A stretch of 40,207 nt of DNA from an uncultured Pirellula sp. (GTDB taxonomy: Bacteria; Planctomycetota; Planctomycetia; Pirellulales; Pirellulaceae). Under the pieces are notes generated by a model. That model was not told the DNA's origin. It made no database searches and saw only the letters and a list, made by a program, of their open reading frames with translations. Shown here piece by piece: positions 31,478 through 40,160 of this stretch. The translations under genes were made by a program, and so were the position numbers. The DNA lies in assembly GCA_903858115.1 (NCBI GenBank), contig CAIOHR010000257.1, forward strand, positions 1 to 40,207, read 5' to 3'. Position 1 is the stretch's first letter. Each line of letters starts with the position of its first letter.

Positions 31478-32494
31478 ATGACAGATACCGAAACAATTCG
31501 TCACGCTGTTCAAATGCAGCAATTTCCAAACGGGATTCCTTCTCTTTGGTGCCCGACGCTTACGCATTTTCGTGTCGCCCGTGAACCAGATGCTCAGCGC
31601 ATCCGATCGCACTTAGCCTCACTATCGCCGGTAGTGCATGGCATTCTCGTGCCGGGTTCGACCGGAGAAGGTTGGGAGATGAACGACGCGGACATCCTCG
31701 CGTTGCTCGCAATTGTTCTCGACGCAGCTGAGAAGTCTGGTGTACATGTGCTCGTCGGGGTGCTCAAAACGAACATAGACGACGTGCTCGCGTGCCTCGA
31801 CTCTATGGATCATATCCGCGAACACCCGGCGGTCGCTGGCTTTACGATCTGCCCACCTAAAGGCAGCGACTTGACACAGCAAGCAATTCGCGATGGACTG
31901 TCCGTTGTGCTAGAGCGTGGATGGCCAACCGCGTTGTACCAGTTGCCGCAAGTCACTCAAAACGAAATGAGCGCGGAGACGGTCGCTGGACTTGCGAGCG
32001 AGTTTCCGAATTTCATTCTTTTTAAGGACACCAGTGGTCTGGATCAAGTTGCCCAAAGCGGCCTTAATTTCGGTGGCGTCTTCATGGTGCGAGGTGCAGA
32101 ACAAGGTGGTTACGCTGCTTGGCTACGTCAAGCAGGCGGACCATACGATGGCTTTCTTTTAAGCACAGCGAACGCGTTTGCAAGCGAACTGGCCGAGATG
32201 TTGTTTCAGTTGGATGAGGGAAACATAGAGGCGGCGCAAGTGATTTCCGAAAAACTCGTCGAAGTCGTCAGTCGGGCATTTGCCATAGTCAGGGAATTTC
32301 CTTTCGGCAATGCATTCGCAAATGCCAACAAAATTCTAGACCACTGCTTAGCGTATGGTGACGACGCATTGCACATCGATCCGCCGATGCTCTATAGCGG
32401 TGTACAGCTACCGAAGAGATTTATCGAGAGTGCTCATGCGATGCTTCGTGAACACTCATTTTTGCCCCGAAGCGGCTACTATCACCAAAGGTAA
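31478..32494 (+). CDS. Dihydrodipicolinate synthase (DapA) family aldolase/lyase
   Basis: The 338-residue protein is a class I aldolase of the DapA/NanA superfamily: ILVPGSTGEGWEMND (residues 56-70, substrate carboxylate binding with GSTGE), Tyr154 in TALYQLP, and the Schiff-base Lys183 in FILFKDTSG. It is about 40 residues longer than the usual 290-300, mostly at the C-terminus. Such proteins include lysine biosynthesis enzymes and lyases for N-acetylneuraminate or keto-deoxy sugar acids. In a genome region of sugar catabolism a catabolic lyase is more likely than DapA itself. A palindromic operator-like site lies upstream. Confidence 0.88.
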   Translation: MTDTETIRHAVQMQQFPNGIPSLWCPTLTHFRVAREPDAQRIRSHLASLSPVVHGILVPGSTGEGWEMNDADILALLAIVLDAAEKSGVHVLVGVLKTNIDDVLACLDSMDHIREHPAVAGFTICPPKGSDLTQQAIRDGLSVVLERGWPTALYQLPQVTQNEMSAETVAGLASEFPNFILFKDTSGLDQVAQSGLNFGGVFMVRGAEQGGYAAWLRQAGGPYDGFLLSTANAFASELAEMLFQLDEGNIEAAQVISEKLVEVVSRAFAIVREFPFGNAFANANKILDHCLAYGDDALHIDPPMLYSGVQLPKRFIESAHAMLREHSFLPRSGYYHQR

Positions 32495-32514
32495 CATTAT
32501 GGCCCGCCGATTTT

Positions 32515-33117
32515 TCATCCGATAAGCTGTGAACGGAAGCCAGACGCCGTACCGTAGACCGCGATCGTGATACCCATTCCTACCACCGCCAAAACGATAG
32601 CTTTCATGGCCAAGGACGCTTCACCGACAGTCGACAGCGTGATCGCCATGATCTCCGCAGACAAGATAAAGTCGGTGCGGATCGCGCTTGCGATCTTCTG
32701 CCGTTCAAGCACTTCTGAGTCGATTGCTTGTAGCGGCTTAGCCGTTTTTTTGGACGAATCAGCCACAAACAGCTCGCGCACCTTGCCATAACCTTCATAG
32801 CACAAATAGGCACCGCCTAGAATGAGCAGCGGTAAAATCGACCAAGGCGCAAAGGTCGATAGCAACAGTGCTCCGGGCAACAAGAAAACCAGCTTGTTGA
32901 GTGCGGAGCCCCATGCTATTTTGCCGATGATCGGAAGCTCGCGGTCAGCTGTAAAGCCTACCACGTAACGCGGAGTTACGGCGGCGTCATCAATCACAAT
33001 GCCGGCTGACTTGCCTGCTGCCTTTGCCGACATCTTGACAACATCGTCGAGTGAGGCCGATGCGATCTTGGCAAATGCTGCCACATCGTCAAACAATGCC
33101 AGAAGCCCAGAGGCCAT
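32515..33117 (-). CDS. DUF808 (YedI-like) membrane protein, C-terminally truncated
   Basis: The frame starts with MASGLLALFDDVAAFAKIAS, followed by a conserved VTPRYVVGFTADRELPIIGK, the start of the DUF808 family, behind a good AGGAG. Four or more membrane segments follow. The protein stops at residue 200 with TASGFRSQLIG, whereas full YedI/DUF808 proteins have about 300 residues and continue with a further membrane region. The last few residues do not match the family, so the 3' part was replaced by unrelated DNA about 20 bases after the DapA-family gene. It is probably non-functional. Confidence 0.8.
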   Translation of the reverse strand: MASGLLALFDDVAAFAKIASASLDDVVKMSAKAAGKSAGIVIDDAAVTPRYVVGFTADRELPIIGKIAWGSALNKLVFLLPGALLLSTFAPWSILPLLILGGAYLCYEGYGKVRELFVADSSKKTAKPLQAIDSEVLERQKIASAIRTDFILSAEIMAITLSTVGEASLAMKAIVLAVVGMGITIAVYGTASGFRSQLIG

Positions 33118-33690
33118 AAATTCTCCTGGTCATGGTATTAATGAAGGAATCTTCGGGGCAGAAATGAAGGGCGCCTACGTCGTAGCAGACCTTCGAAAAT
33201 TTACCATATGAATCAGCAACCCGCCATCCAAATTCATCCCGCTGGATAGCACGGTCCGCCTATGATTTTAGTCATTCAGAAATGCCCCCTTAAAAATGGT
33301 CGGTCATTCCCGCGAACTCGCTCCGGTCACCCAAACGGCACCCAAACCGGAGCAGATTCAAATTCGCCAAACCCGTGATTAGATCGGCCCCAACCGTCCC
33401 AGAGTGAAATGTTCGTCCCGGTGGGCGAGATCGATAATCTTTTTGACTTCATGCCGTGCATGGGCAATGGCTGTGATAGCTTGCTTGCAATCGCGATTGC
33501 GATCCGGGAAGAGTTTAATGTGCCATTTCATCCATGAAGGGACACCGCCGACAAAAGTAGCAGGCAAGCTCCGTCGTGCCGTCCGCTCTTCAAGATTTGT
33601 AGGGATTGTAGGTGGACGGCACATGGAATATGCCTACTTTAACTTTTGTCGGCTTTGTCAAAACAAACGCAATACACTGTGCATATCCTT
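33118..33690. other. Intergenic/degraded stretch without a clear gene
   Basis: No convincing gene. A minus-strand frame at 33379-33624 contains HARHEVKKIIDLAHRDEHFT, which looks protein-like but has no start signal or recognised family. At 33301-33380 there is a stretch rich in CCCAAAC. The right end is bounded by the IS66 remnant, so the stretch may contain its lost 5' part or sequence disrupted by it. Confidence 0.35.
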
Positions 33691-34120
33691 TGTTGCCCAT
33701 TTCTGAAAACAATGCGGCTGAACGATTGGTGAAGTTCCCAGCGATTGGTAGAAAGAACTATCTGTTTGTGGGCAATGAGAGAGCGGGTCGCAATGCGGCC
33801 AACTTCTACTCGTTGGTAACGAGCGCCAAGCTCAATGGTGTTGAGCCATTTGCGTGGCTAAAGGATTTGATAGAGAGGCTTCCGTATTACCGAAAAGGGG
33901 AAGCGTTTTCTCAATCGGCTGCAGGTCGATCGGTAGCGAGTGAGGAGCTTGATGGTTTACTGCCGGACCGCTGGCTTCTGACGCATCCGGATTGCAAATG
34001 GGAGATCGATGCAATCCGCCGCGAGGAGCGCCGCCGCAAGGAACTTCGTAAACGACAACTCCGAAACCAAAAGAAATCAAAGTAGCCCCGCGTCCCCTGT
34101 CAAGATGCGGTTGGCCGGGC
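33691..34120 (+). mobile_element. IS66-family transposase 3' remnant with right end
   Basis: From about 33705 the frame reads SENNAAERLVKFPAIGRKNY and LFVGNERAGRNAANFYSLVT, then AWLKDLIERLPYYRK and LPDRWLLTHPDCKWEID: the last acidic residue region and C-terminal domain of an IS66 DDE transposase. The stop at 34083-34085 is followed by CAAGATGCGGTTGGCCGGGC, the right-terminus type sequence of IS66 elements. The 5' two thirds, including the first catalytic Asp residues and the left end, are gone. It is a longer relative of the copy at 11328-11600. Confidence 0.85.
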
Positions 34121-34384
34121 GCTCACCTTGCAAGAACCATCAGTTCCACGGTGTGAACAATACATTCGACGCGTTGTAGAAGATTAAATCGAACCAAGGA
34201 GAACTGGGGGCTTGTGTCACACGCAGGGCAGCGGCAAAAGCTTTTCGATGGCGTGATTCTCGCAGAAGTTACTACGCAAGCTACCAGGTATTGAATTGTG
34301 AGCAACCAGATTTGCAATTAAACTATACGTTCGATTCGTTTGTCATTTCAAATTTAAAACCGTAAATTCATAACCGCGAGCTTT
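34121..34384. other. Intergenic region before the zinc-ribbon gene
   Basis: No gene is visible. It spans the end of the IS66 remnant and the AT-rich leader of the gene at 34385. The last 80 bases are strongly AT-rich and probably hold its promoter, but no clear -35/-10 pair stands out. Confidence 0.35.
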
Positions 34385-35674
34385 ATGCCTATCGAATTCA
34401 AGTGCAATCGCTGCTCGCGAACTCTTCGTGTCCCTGACGGAAGTTACGGTAGGTCTTGCAGTTGCCCCGGCTGTATGAATCAATTGGTGGTTCCAGTTAT
34501 CTCAGGCGAAGAAAAAGGGGGCCGCATTGAGGTCCCTTGTCCGAAGTGTAAAAACATTCTTCAGTGCGATGCGAAATTGGACGGCACTCGAGGTTGTTGT
34601 CCAAGTTGCGCCCACGTTTTTACGATCTCATTGAGCAATGTCTCTGTAGATATTGCACCGCAAGAAACCTTTCCGTTTGCGTGCCCCAAGTGCAAGCAGT
34701 TGTTCGAGGGAACACCTGACAAAGAAGGAAAGAAGGGGAAATGCACGGGTTGCGGTGAAGTGTTTGTCATCGAATGCTATGTTCCCCCCAAGCCGGCAAT
34801 AGTCGCAACTCCGAAACCGGTCGCTGCTAAGCCGATCGCTACAAAGCTGGCCAAGCCAACTTATGCTGCTTCAAAGGAGCAGCCGGTTTACAACAATCCA
34901 ATGACAGATCTCTCGTCACTATTGCCACCCGCTGCGCCTTACTATTCGGAGGCAACTTTTGTACCACCTCAAGCCCAAGCATCTAAGAGCAAAAGCAAGA
35001 AGCGAAGTTCGACAGCAGGTCAAGGTTCAAAAGTTGGCCTGATTCTTTGGATTGCAAGTGGAATAGGTGTACTTTCATTAGTGTGTTGCGGTGGATTCGG
35101 CGTTTTCATGTTGTCCATAAACAGCCGCCGTGCGATTCCTTTTGAAAGTCCGAATTCTGCGGCAGACTCAAAAATGCAAGTAAAAGAAAAAACGGTGGAT
35201 TCCGTTTTGTTGAAGCCAAACGTCGTTCTCAATGGACATCTACAATTGCTGGTTCCAGACGGTTTTGCGTTAATGGGAGAATCGATGTTAGTAACAAAAT
35301 ACCCTAGCGGCAATCGACCGACTATCGTTTTCACAAACCAATCTGGATCAATCAACGTCATCGTCAACCATACGCCAAATAGAGTCTCGCCCAAACAACT
35401 GAAACAGCTGCATCAGCAACTTGATTCTTCGATTCGGCAAACGATTCCTCCATCTGCGTGGAGGTTCAGTGGGTTTCAACACCATAATGGCCGAGAATGG
35501 ATACAATTAGAGTTTACCTCCTCTGCGGTTGACACGAATATCAGCAACATTATGGTCGCGACGTCACTTGACAACCGAATGCTAGCGGTATCCTTCAACG
35601 TGACGCAGGAACTTGAAAGGGAATGGCAAAATGCGGGCCGTGAGATAATAAACTCCCTAGTTGCGATCGAATAA
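34385..35674 (+). CDS. Membrane-anchored protein with three zinc ribbons
   Basis: The 429-residue protein starts with three CxxC-paired zinc-ribbon-like modules: FKCNRCSRTLRV..CPGC, VPCPKCKNILQC..CPSC and FACPKCKQLFEG..CTGC, in about the first 120 residues. A proline/lysine-rich linker follows, then a membrane segment at about 215-243 (VGLILWIASGIGVLSLVCCG). The C-terminal 180 residues form an extracytoplasmic alpha/beta domain (LQLLVPDGFALMGESMLV, WRFSGFQHHNGREWIQLEF). The layout, cytoplasmic zinc ribbons joined by one membrane helix to an outer domain, is common in planctomycetes; function unknown. The gene stands alone. Confidence 0.75.
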   Translation: MPIEFKCNRCSRTLRVPDGSYGRSCSCPGCMNQLVVPVISGEEKGGRIEVPCPKCKNILQCDAKLDGTRGCCPSCAHVFTISLSNVSVDIAPQETFPFACPKCKQLFEGTPDKEGKKGKCTGCGEVFVIECYVPPKPAIVATPKPVAAKPIATKLAKPTYAASKEQPVYNNPMTDLSSLLPPAAPYYSEATFVPPQAQASKSKSKKRSSTAGQGSKVGLILWIASGIGVLSLVCCGGFGVFMLSINSRRAIPFESPNSAADSKMQVKEKTVDSVLLKPNVVLNGHLQLLVPDGFALMGESMLVTKYPSGNRPTIVFTNQSGSINVIVNHTPNRVSPKQLKQLHQQLDSSIRQTIPPSAWRFSGFQHHNGREWIQLEFTSSAVDTNISNIMVATSLDNRMLAVSFNVTQELEREWQNAGREIINSLVAIE

Positions 35675-35880
35675 GGCAACCGGTCTGACTGGTTTACCAG
35701 GAAGATTTCGGAGCCGTCGAGTCTGATTGCAGAAACGTGGGCGTTAGACATAAATACTCCCTTCGGGGCTTGGCCTCTACCGTTTTGCTGCATTGGCGAA
35801 TAGCATTCCATCCCAATGGTATCGAACCAGACCAAATGATCGATAACTGCAAGCCATAGTTTTCCGCCACTCGCTCTGGC

Positions 35881-36291
35881 TTACGAAACGAGCCAGCCCT
35901 TGCCTTTGGATAGAAGCGAGAACCATAGCCAAACAACGGCCAATGTGATGACTACCGTTGGCATCACAGCACCAGTCGGCCCCATTACCTGCAAGCCCCC
36001 GGCAATCAACATCGTGTACGCCATTTGAATCAACACAGCCGCGAAACTAATTGTAAACAACAGAACAGATAGCCTCTTCCGCATCAACAAACAAACGCTT
36101 CCGGCAACGCCGGTACTAACGGAAATTGCGAAAACCACGTAGACCCAACGGGGGGTAGATCGAACCCACTCCTTCTGCTCGCCAGTCATCGACTCGATCA
36201 TCGCTTCCTGAGCGAAAACTTCAGATGAAAAAATGAGGCATCCCAAGATATTCCACATTAGCGAAACAGCAGCGATCACCCAAAACCACAT
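35881..36291 (-). CDS. Four-segment small membrane protein
   Basis: The 136-residue protein has four hydrophobic segments and a central MTGEQKEWVRSTPRWVYVVF followed by VCLLMRKRLSVLLFTISFAA. I recall the pattern MT.EQ.AW....P.WVY..FA from a family of small integral membrane proteins of unknown role, sometimes labelled sugar transporters without evidence. The start is probably the ATG given, although the first segment also resembles a signal anchor. No operon partner. Confidence 0.7.
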   Translation of the reverse strand: MWFWVIAAVSLMWNILGCLIFSSEVFAQEAMIESMTGEQKEWVRSTPRWVYVVFAISVSTGVAGSVCLLMRKRLSVLLFTISFAAVLIQMAYTMLIAGGLQVMGPTGAVMPTVVITLAVVWLWFSLLSKGKGWLVS

Positions 36292-36333
36292 GGTTCGCGG
36301 GTATTTCGGTATCGAGCGGCAATCCGCTGGATG

Positions 36334-36777
36334 TTAGGATTGACTTTGGATCATATTCATCGCGGTTGGAAACCAATACGATTCAATCCAGTCATCACCG
36401 ATTGGTGCGATCCGGTCGACAGTCCATCCTGCGTCCTGAAGGGTAAACAGCATTGAGTCCGCTGCAATTGCATTTGTTGAGTGAATCAATATCGGTGATA
36501 TTGGTTTATGTAAGGCAAGAAATTTGGCCACGTCGCGCCCGTCACCCGGATCTGGATCGTTATCGTGATCGACAAATAGATCGTGGTCGAGTGAAATCAG
36601 TTTGGGCACAATTGTCAGCGATTCGAATGCACGAATGAAATCATGTGCGGTACGAAAATAGGTGAGTTGAATCGCGACTGATCCGAGGACGCAAGCAAAG
36701 CGCTCGATACGATCACGGTCATCTTCAAGCATGAGGAGCATTTTTGTTATCCCAACCGTTCGATCGGCCTGACTCAC
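36334..36777 (-). CDS. Cyclic-phosphate-processing receiver-like protein (cREC)
   Basis: The 147-residue protein has a receiver-like fold with KMLLMLEDDRDRIERFACVL (Asp pair of the acidic pocket), PKLISLDHDL (phosphoacceptor-position Asp) and PILIHSTNAIAADSMLFTLQ, followed by WTVDRIAP. The LDHDL and IHSTNA boxes are those of the receiver-derived family proposed to process cyclic phosphates, not of classical response regulators. The start may be the ATG at 36741, which removes 12 residues of weak similarity. It has no sensor kinase next to it. Confidence 0.75.
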   Translation of the reverse strand: MSQADRTVGITKMLLMLEDDRDRIERFACVLGSVAIQLTYFRTAHDFIRAFESLTIVPKLISLDHDLFVDHDNDPDPGDGRDVAKFLALHKPISPILIHSTNAIAADSMLFTLQDAGWTVDRIAPIGDDWIESYWFPTAMNMIQSQS

Positions 36778-36877
36778 GAACTAGTAAGTCTCCGGCGCGG
36801 CGCCTGTAAACACATTCTAAATGTACCCCATCTGACTGGCTAAATGGGCTGGCGAGCGACTTGGGGGCGAATGCCTG

Positions 36878-36915
36878 TCGCACCGGCGTGTCAAACGCGT
36901 GTCAAACCGGTGCGA
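36878..36915. repeat. Strong hairpin with a repeated loop
   Basis: TCGCACCGG (36878-36886) and CCGGTGCGA (36907-36915) form a perfect 9-bp GC-rich stem. The 20-base loop is built from CGTGTCAAAC, present twice (36887-36896 and 36898-36907). Single arms with a similar core (GTGCCAAACCG(G/T)TGCG) appear again near 38352 and 39213, so this looks like one intact copy of a dispersed element. The surrounding 36778-37179 holds no other feature. Confidence 0.5.
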
Positions 36916-37179
36916 ATAAATTTAGGTCTTGGCTTTCGCGACTTTCTTCGCAACTCTTCGACCGACGGAATCACAAGCCTGCTAGAGCCAAAACGCTCCA
37001 TACGGCGATCGAAGATGGTTCAAGATCGAGATCTCATTGCTAGCTTAAGCTAGCCAGCCACTCAGTCTCCCTTGCAGCAGGAAGGTGAATCGTAGATGCT
37101 CCAATCCTTTCGATGGTTATCGTTGGTTTAGGCCGCCTCGAAACTTAAACCTGTTAGGGCTTGATGGGAGTTCGGTTCA

Positions 37180-38148
37180 TTGCGATTACCAACTCGTACC
37201 CGATCGTTCGCATGGAGTTCTTTTCGCGGGCTACGGCTTGTTCTTTGGCTGGTTGCTGTTTTGTGTGCTCTTTCGAACTGCTTGGGTTGTGTCCAGAGTA
37301 CTTATCGGTATGGAATATCCAACGAACATTTGGTAGCTAACCTTCCGCAGAACCCAAATGTGATATCGGTTGGTGGCGAGCACCCGAATATCGATCGATT
37401 GGAGAGGGTTGTTCAATACCCCCGAAACGTTTTTCGAAAGTGGTTTCCGTCTAAAGATCCGTTCGAACAACTGCCTATCGACGAGCGACGGCAGGTTTCA
37501 GTTGCGGTAGCATCGAACTATCTCGACGACAACGGTCTAAAAGGTGTATTCATAGACGTTCTTGAATACGATCCTCGCCAGCAGTGGCAACGTCTTGTCG
37601 ATAACAATCGTGTTTCGCCGGTTTGGAAGTACACGTTGGGGTCAGTCTATCACCTAGGATATTCCATCCTTCCGGGGCGAGCATTCGGATACGATCGATA
37701 CAATCCCTTTACCAACACACTTTCGATCAATTCAGCTCGTCCAAGCAACACGCTGTTCACTGCGGGCTATGTGAAAAAGATTTATGATCAGCGATACCCC
37801 GGTACTTACGTGGCGGCAAATTTGTTACCGATCATGCCTCTGATTCGAGACACTTCCATCGCGAATGACGTGCTAACGTACTCGCATGTGCAACAGGAAT
37901 GGCGACTCAAGCAAGAACTCTATCCGCTGGTCTATGGGCGATTGGGTGGGGATGTTGTATCTCAAGCCACTTCGTTGTTTCCATCCATGGCCTATATGCC
38001 ATTCTACATGTCGCCGCTACTGACCCGCGCCGGCCGAGTCACGGGAAGAGTTACCGGAACCGCAATCGCCGATCGCGAAGAGAAAAAGCAAGACGACGTG
38101 AAAAGCTCCATTCATATCCCCGGCAGTGCCGAGTTTCAGCTTGAGTGA
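37180..38148 (+). CDS. Lipoprotein, planctomycete-type unknown
   Basis: The 322-residue protein starts at TTG with a basic leader and a hydrophobic stretch ending in a lipobox (CLGC, Cys37). The mature part has FEQLPIDERRQVSVAVASNY, YHLGYSILPGRAFGYDRYNP and a conserved YTYSHVQQEWRLKQELY-type segment; the YNPF(T)N..S(I)NS region suggests a metal- or substrate-binding loop. It has the appearance of an uncharacterised but conserved planctomycete lipoprotein and shows no frame damage. The exact start is uncertain because the upstream region is open in other frames. Confidence 0.65.
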   Translation: MRLPTRTRSFAWSSFRGLRLVLWLVAVLCALSNCLGCVQSTYRYGISNEHLVANLPQNPNVISVGGEHPNIDRLERVVQYPRNVFRKWFPSKDPFEQLPIDERRQVSVAVASNYLDDNGLKGVFIDVLEYDPRQQWQRLVDNNRVSPVWKYTLGSVYHLGYSILPGRAFGYDRYNPFTNTLSINSARPSNTLFTAGYVKKIYDQRYPGTYVAANLLPIMPLIRDTSIANDVLTYSHVQQEWRLKQELYPLVYGRLGGDVVSQATSLFPSMAYMPFYMSPLLTRAGRVTGRVTGTAIADREEKKQDDVKSSIHIPGSAEFQLE

Positions 38149-38451
38149 CTGGTTTCATCAGTGGATCGATCTGCGCACCTGCCATATTCACTTTAGTCAT
38201 TGGACCATTATGCGGGGTGTCTACGGCCAGCAGCGATTCCTCGATGCGGAAGTGCATCAGGAGTCTTGTCCTGCACATTTTGTCCGGTTGCTTAACCTTC
38301 ACCGGTCACCCTAAACCGAATCTGATTCTCGAGTTCGTCTTCGACGCTCTGGCGTGCCAAACCGGTGCGTTCAAACGTGTTTGGAGCAGGCGATAGGATT
38401 CGAGGAGTTTCGTTCGGGACGGTGCCGGCAAAACCGAGGTTGCCGGTAGTG

Positions 38452-38481
38452 TTGGCTTTGGTCCGCTACAGAAGCTATACT
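38452..38481 (+). promoter_or_regulatory. Likely promoter of the addiction module
   Basis: TTGGCT (38452-38457) and TATACT (38476-38481) are spaced 18 bases apart and sit directly before the antitoxin ATG at 38488. The -10 box is one change from consensus. There is no ribosome binding site between -10 and ATG, so the message is leaderless or nearly so. Confidence 0.5.
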
Positions 38482-38487
38482 TGATAT

Positions 38488-38721
38488 ATGAGCACTCAAA
38501 CCCAAGAGCTATTGACGGTAGCATTGACATTATCAGAGATTGAACGAGCGAATCTGGCGGGATCGCTGCTTCGAAGCCTTGACCCAAGCCCTGACCCTTT
38601 AGCGGACCAAGCATGGGCCGCCGAAATCGAACGCCGCGTTCAGGCAATTGACCGTGGCGAGGTCAATTTGACGCCATGGGACGATGTAATGGCTGCAATG
38701 CGACAACGTCGCAATGGATGA
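38488..38721 (+). CDS. Addiction-module antitoxin (TIGR02574/PF09720 type)
   Basis: The 77-residue protein is of the short antitoxin family: LTVALTLSEIERANLAGSLL, then a loop (LDPSPDPLADQAWAAEIE) and RRVQAIDRGEVNLTPWDDVM. This matches the pattern L.LP..ER..LA..LL.S......V..AW..E...R......G......W..v. It should bind and block the toxin encoded by the next gene, which starts eight bases before its stop. The gene is complete, in contrast to the parD fragment at 20431. Confidence 0.88.
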   Translation: MSTQTQELLTVALTLSEIERANLAGSLLRSLDPSPDPLADQAWAAEIERRVQAIDRGEVNLTPWDDVMAAMRQRRNG

Positions 38722-39019
38722 GCAGCCGTTCTGGTTCCACCCAGATGCAAATGTGGAAGTTCTTTCCGCGCACGATCGATATGCGGAAGTGACGATCGAG
38801 CTAGCAGAGCGATTTCAAGATGAACTTGAACGATCTCGCCAGGCAATTGCGCGAAATCCCCAGACTTGGCCCGCCTATTTATGCGGTACCCAGCGTTATC
38901 TAATGAAGAGCTTTCCATACTTCATAGTGTTTCGCGTTACCAAAAACAGGATCGAGATTATTGCGGTAGCACACGAGCGGCAGAGACCGGGTTACTGGAC
39001 TCAACGCACCGTGTCGTAA
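38714..39019 (+). CDS. RelE/ParE-family toxin
   Basis: The 101-residue protein has the order of a RelE/ParE toxin: FHPDANVEVLSAHDRYAEVT, FQDELERSRQAIARNPQTWP, then LMKSFPYFIVFRVTKNRIEI and IAVAHERQRPGYW. The R-x-x-L-x-x-FPY-x-I-x-F-R and A-V-x-H-x-R-R-P-x-Y-W boxes are typical for ParE-like toxins paired with PF09720 antitoxins. Overlap with the antitoxin gene shows co-translation. It probably stabilises the region against loss. Confidence 0.9.
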   Translation: MDEQPFWFHPDANVEVLSAHDRYAEVTIELAERFQDELERSRQAIARNPQTWPAYLCGTQRYLMKSFPYFIVFRVTKNRIEIIAVAHERQRPGYWTQRTVS

Positions 39020-40130
39020 CAATCGACAAATTGCTTTGCCACGTTGCCCTTTTCGGGGCACGCCTTCTTTGGTTGACAGACAGATTCAACGATCGTTTCA
39101 ATCCAGCGGAAAATGTCCGAAACCTGGCGAAGTCATAAAGTTATGGGCGTCGAACGGAGATTTTTCGGTGCCCTTAGGAGTGTTTGCAACTAGCTCCGGC
39201 CACTCAACCCGACGTGCCAAACCGTTGCGTGTTGGGCTTGGTGTGAAAAATGGTACGAGAAAACTATCGCGAAAGCTGAGAACTCACGGTTTGAACAGTT
39301 TACGAACTCTTGGAGATACAAAACCAGTCCGGGTTAGGCGATCAAACGATCAAAGGCTCTCGGGAACGTAACCCGAGGCAAATCTCACCGAAAGAGATCG
39401 CCTGGGCATCTCGACGAGTATCTCAACGAGTAGCTGCGGCGCAATGGTCTTACATTACTTCCTGGGTTACCTTCTCGCTTCGGAGCTTGCTTAGCGACAA
39501 CGAAAGCGCATTGCTCTCCATCTTCTATACTGGGGGGATTACCATACCAGTTAATCGAGTTAATCCAGCCTAACGGACCCATGCCGTTTCGCTCACGGCG
39601 AACTTGCTAGAATGTTGATGTGCCACTCGGAATTGCAATTGCCGAACAAAATAACTGTCCTCGATTGTCGGGCTCGGGACTCAAACAGGCATTATATCGG
39701 CAGCAATTCTTAAAAGGATACGGCTATCACTCTATGCAACCTAGAAAAGAAAATAAAAGGACATGCACAGCAATTGGGATGGTCTCAGCGGAATTCAGAA
39801 TCGAATGCAAAGACTATCGGTGCTCGAACTGCGTCCGATGGAGAGTTTGTCTTCTCCACAACAGCAAAAGCATCAAAAGATGAGGCTTCTCATGACTGCC
39901 GCGGAAGAATTCGAGCGGAATTCGATCGATTGGTACGTACCGCTACCCCAATCGAATTCTTTCGTTCCGTCTCAGAGACGCCTGAAGGCGGAATCCTACC
40001 CTGTCGAACCGTCAGCCGATGTTCGCAAGATGCCGAACACCCAACTTGCCCGCTAATGCTCGCAGTCGATCGCGACTGGCTGAAAGAAAGCGACCTACCC
40101 ACGTCTTTTCGTGTAACCGCTTGATACGCT
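39020..40130. other. 1.1 kb without a convincing gene
   Basis: Several frames of 60-116 codons overlap each other on both strands (39310-39573, 39620-39883, 39763-40056, 39774-40124 plus; 39385-39582, 39890-40138 minus). None has a good ribosome binding site, recognised motif or clear codon pattern. A single arm of the CGTGCCAAACCG element is at about 39213. The stretch probably contains decayed genes and intergenic DNA after the toxin-antitoxin pair. Confidence 0.4.
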
Positions 40131-40160
40131 GACTCCAAATCTCAGCGCTACTTTGGAGTC
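40131..40160. terminator. Hairpin near the right edge
   Basis: GACTCCAAA (40131-40139) and TTTGGAGTC (40152-40160) form a perfect 9-bp stem with a 12-base loop; a shorter palindromic pair CCAGC/GCTGG follows at about 40169-40184. It could be the terminator of a gene beyond the right edge. There is no T-tract. Confidence 0.4.

Noticed and set aside
35476..35936. Minus-strand frames behind the zinc-ribbon gene
   Set aside because: They lie mostly antisense to the real gene and have no start signals.
39763..40124. Two overlapping frames near the right edge
   Set aside because: They share the same DNA in two phases, neither has a start signal or motif, and codon use looks random.
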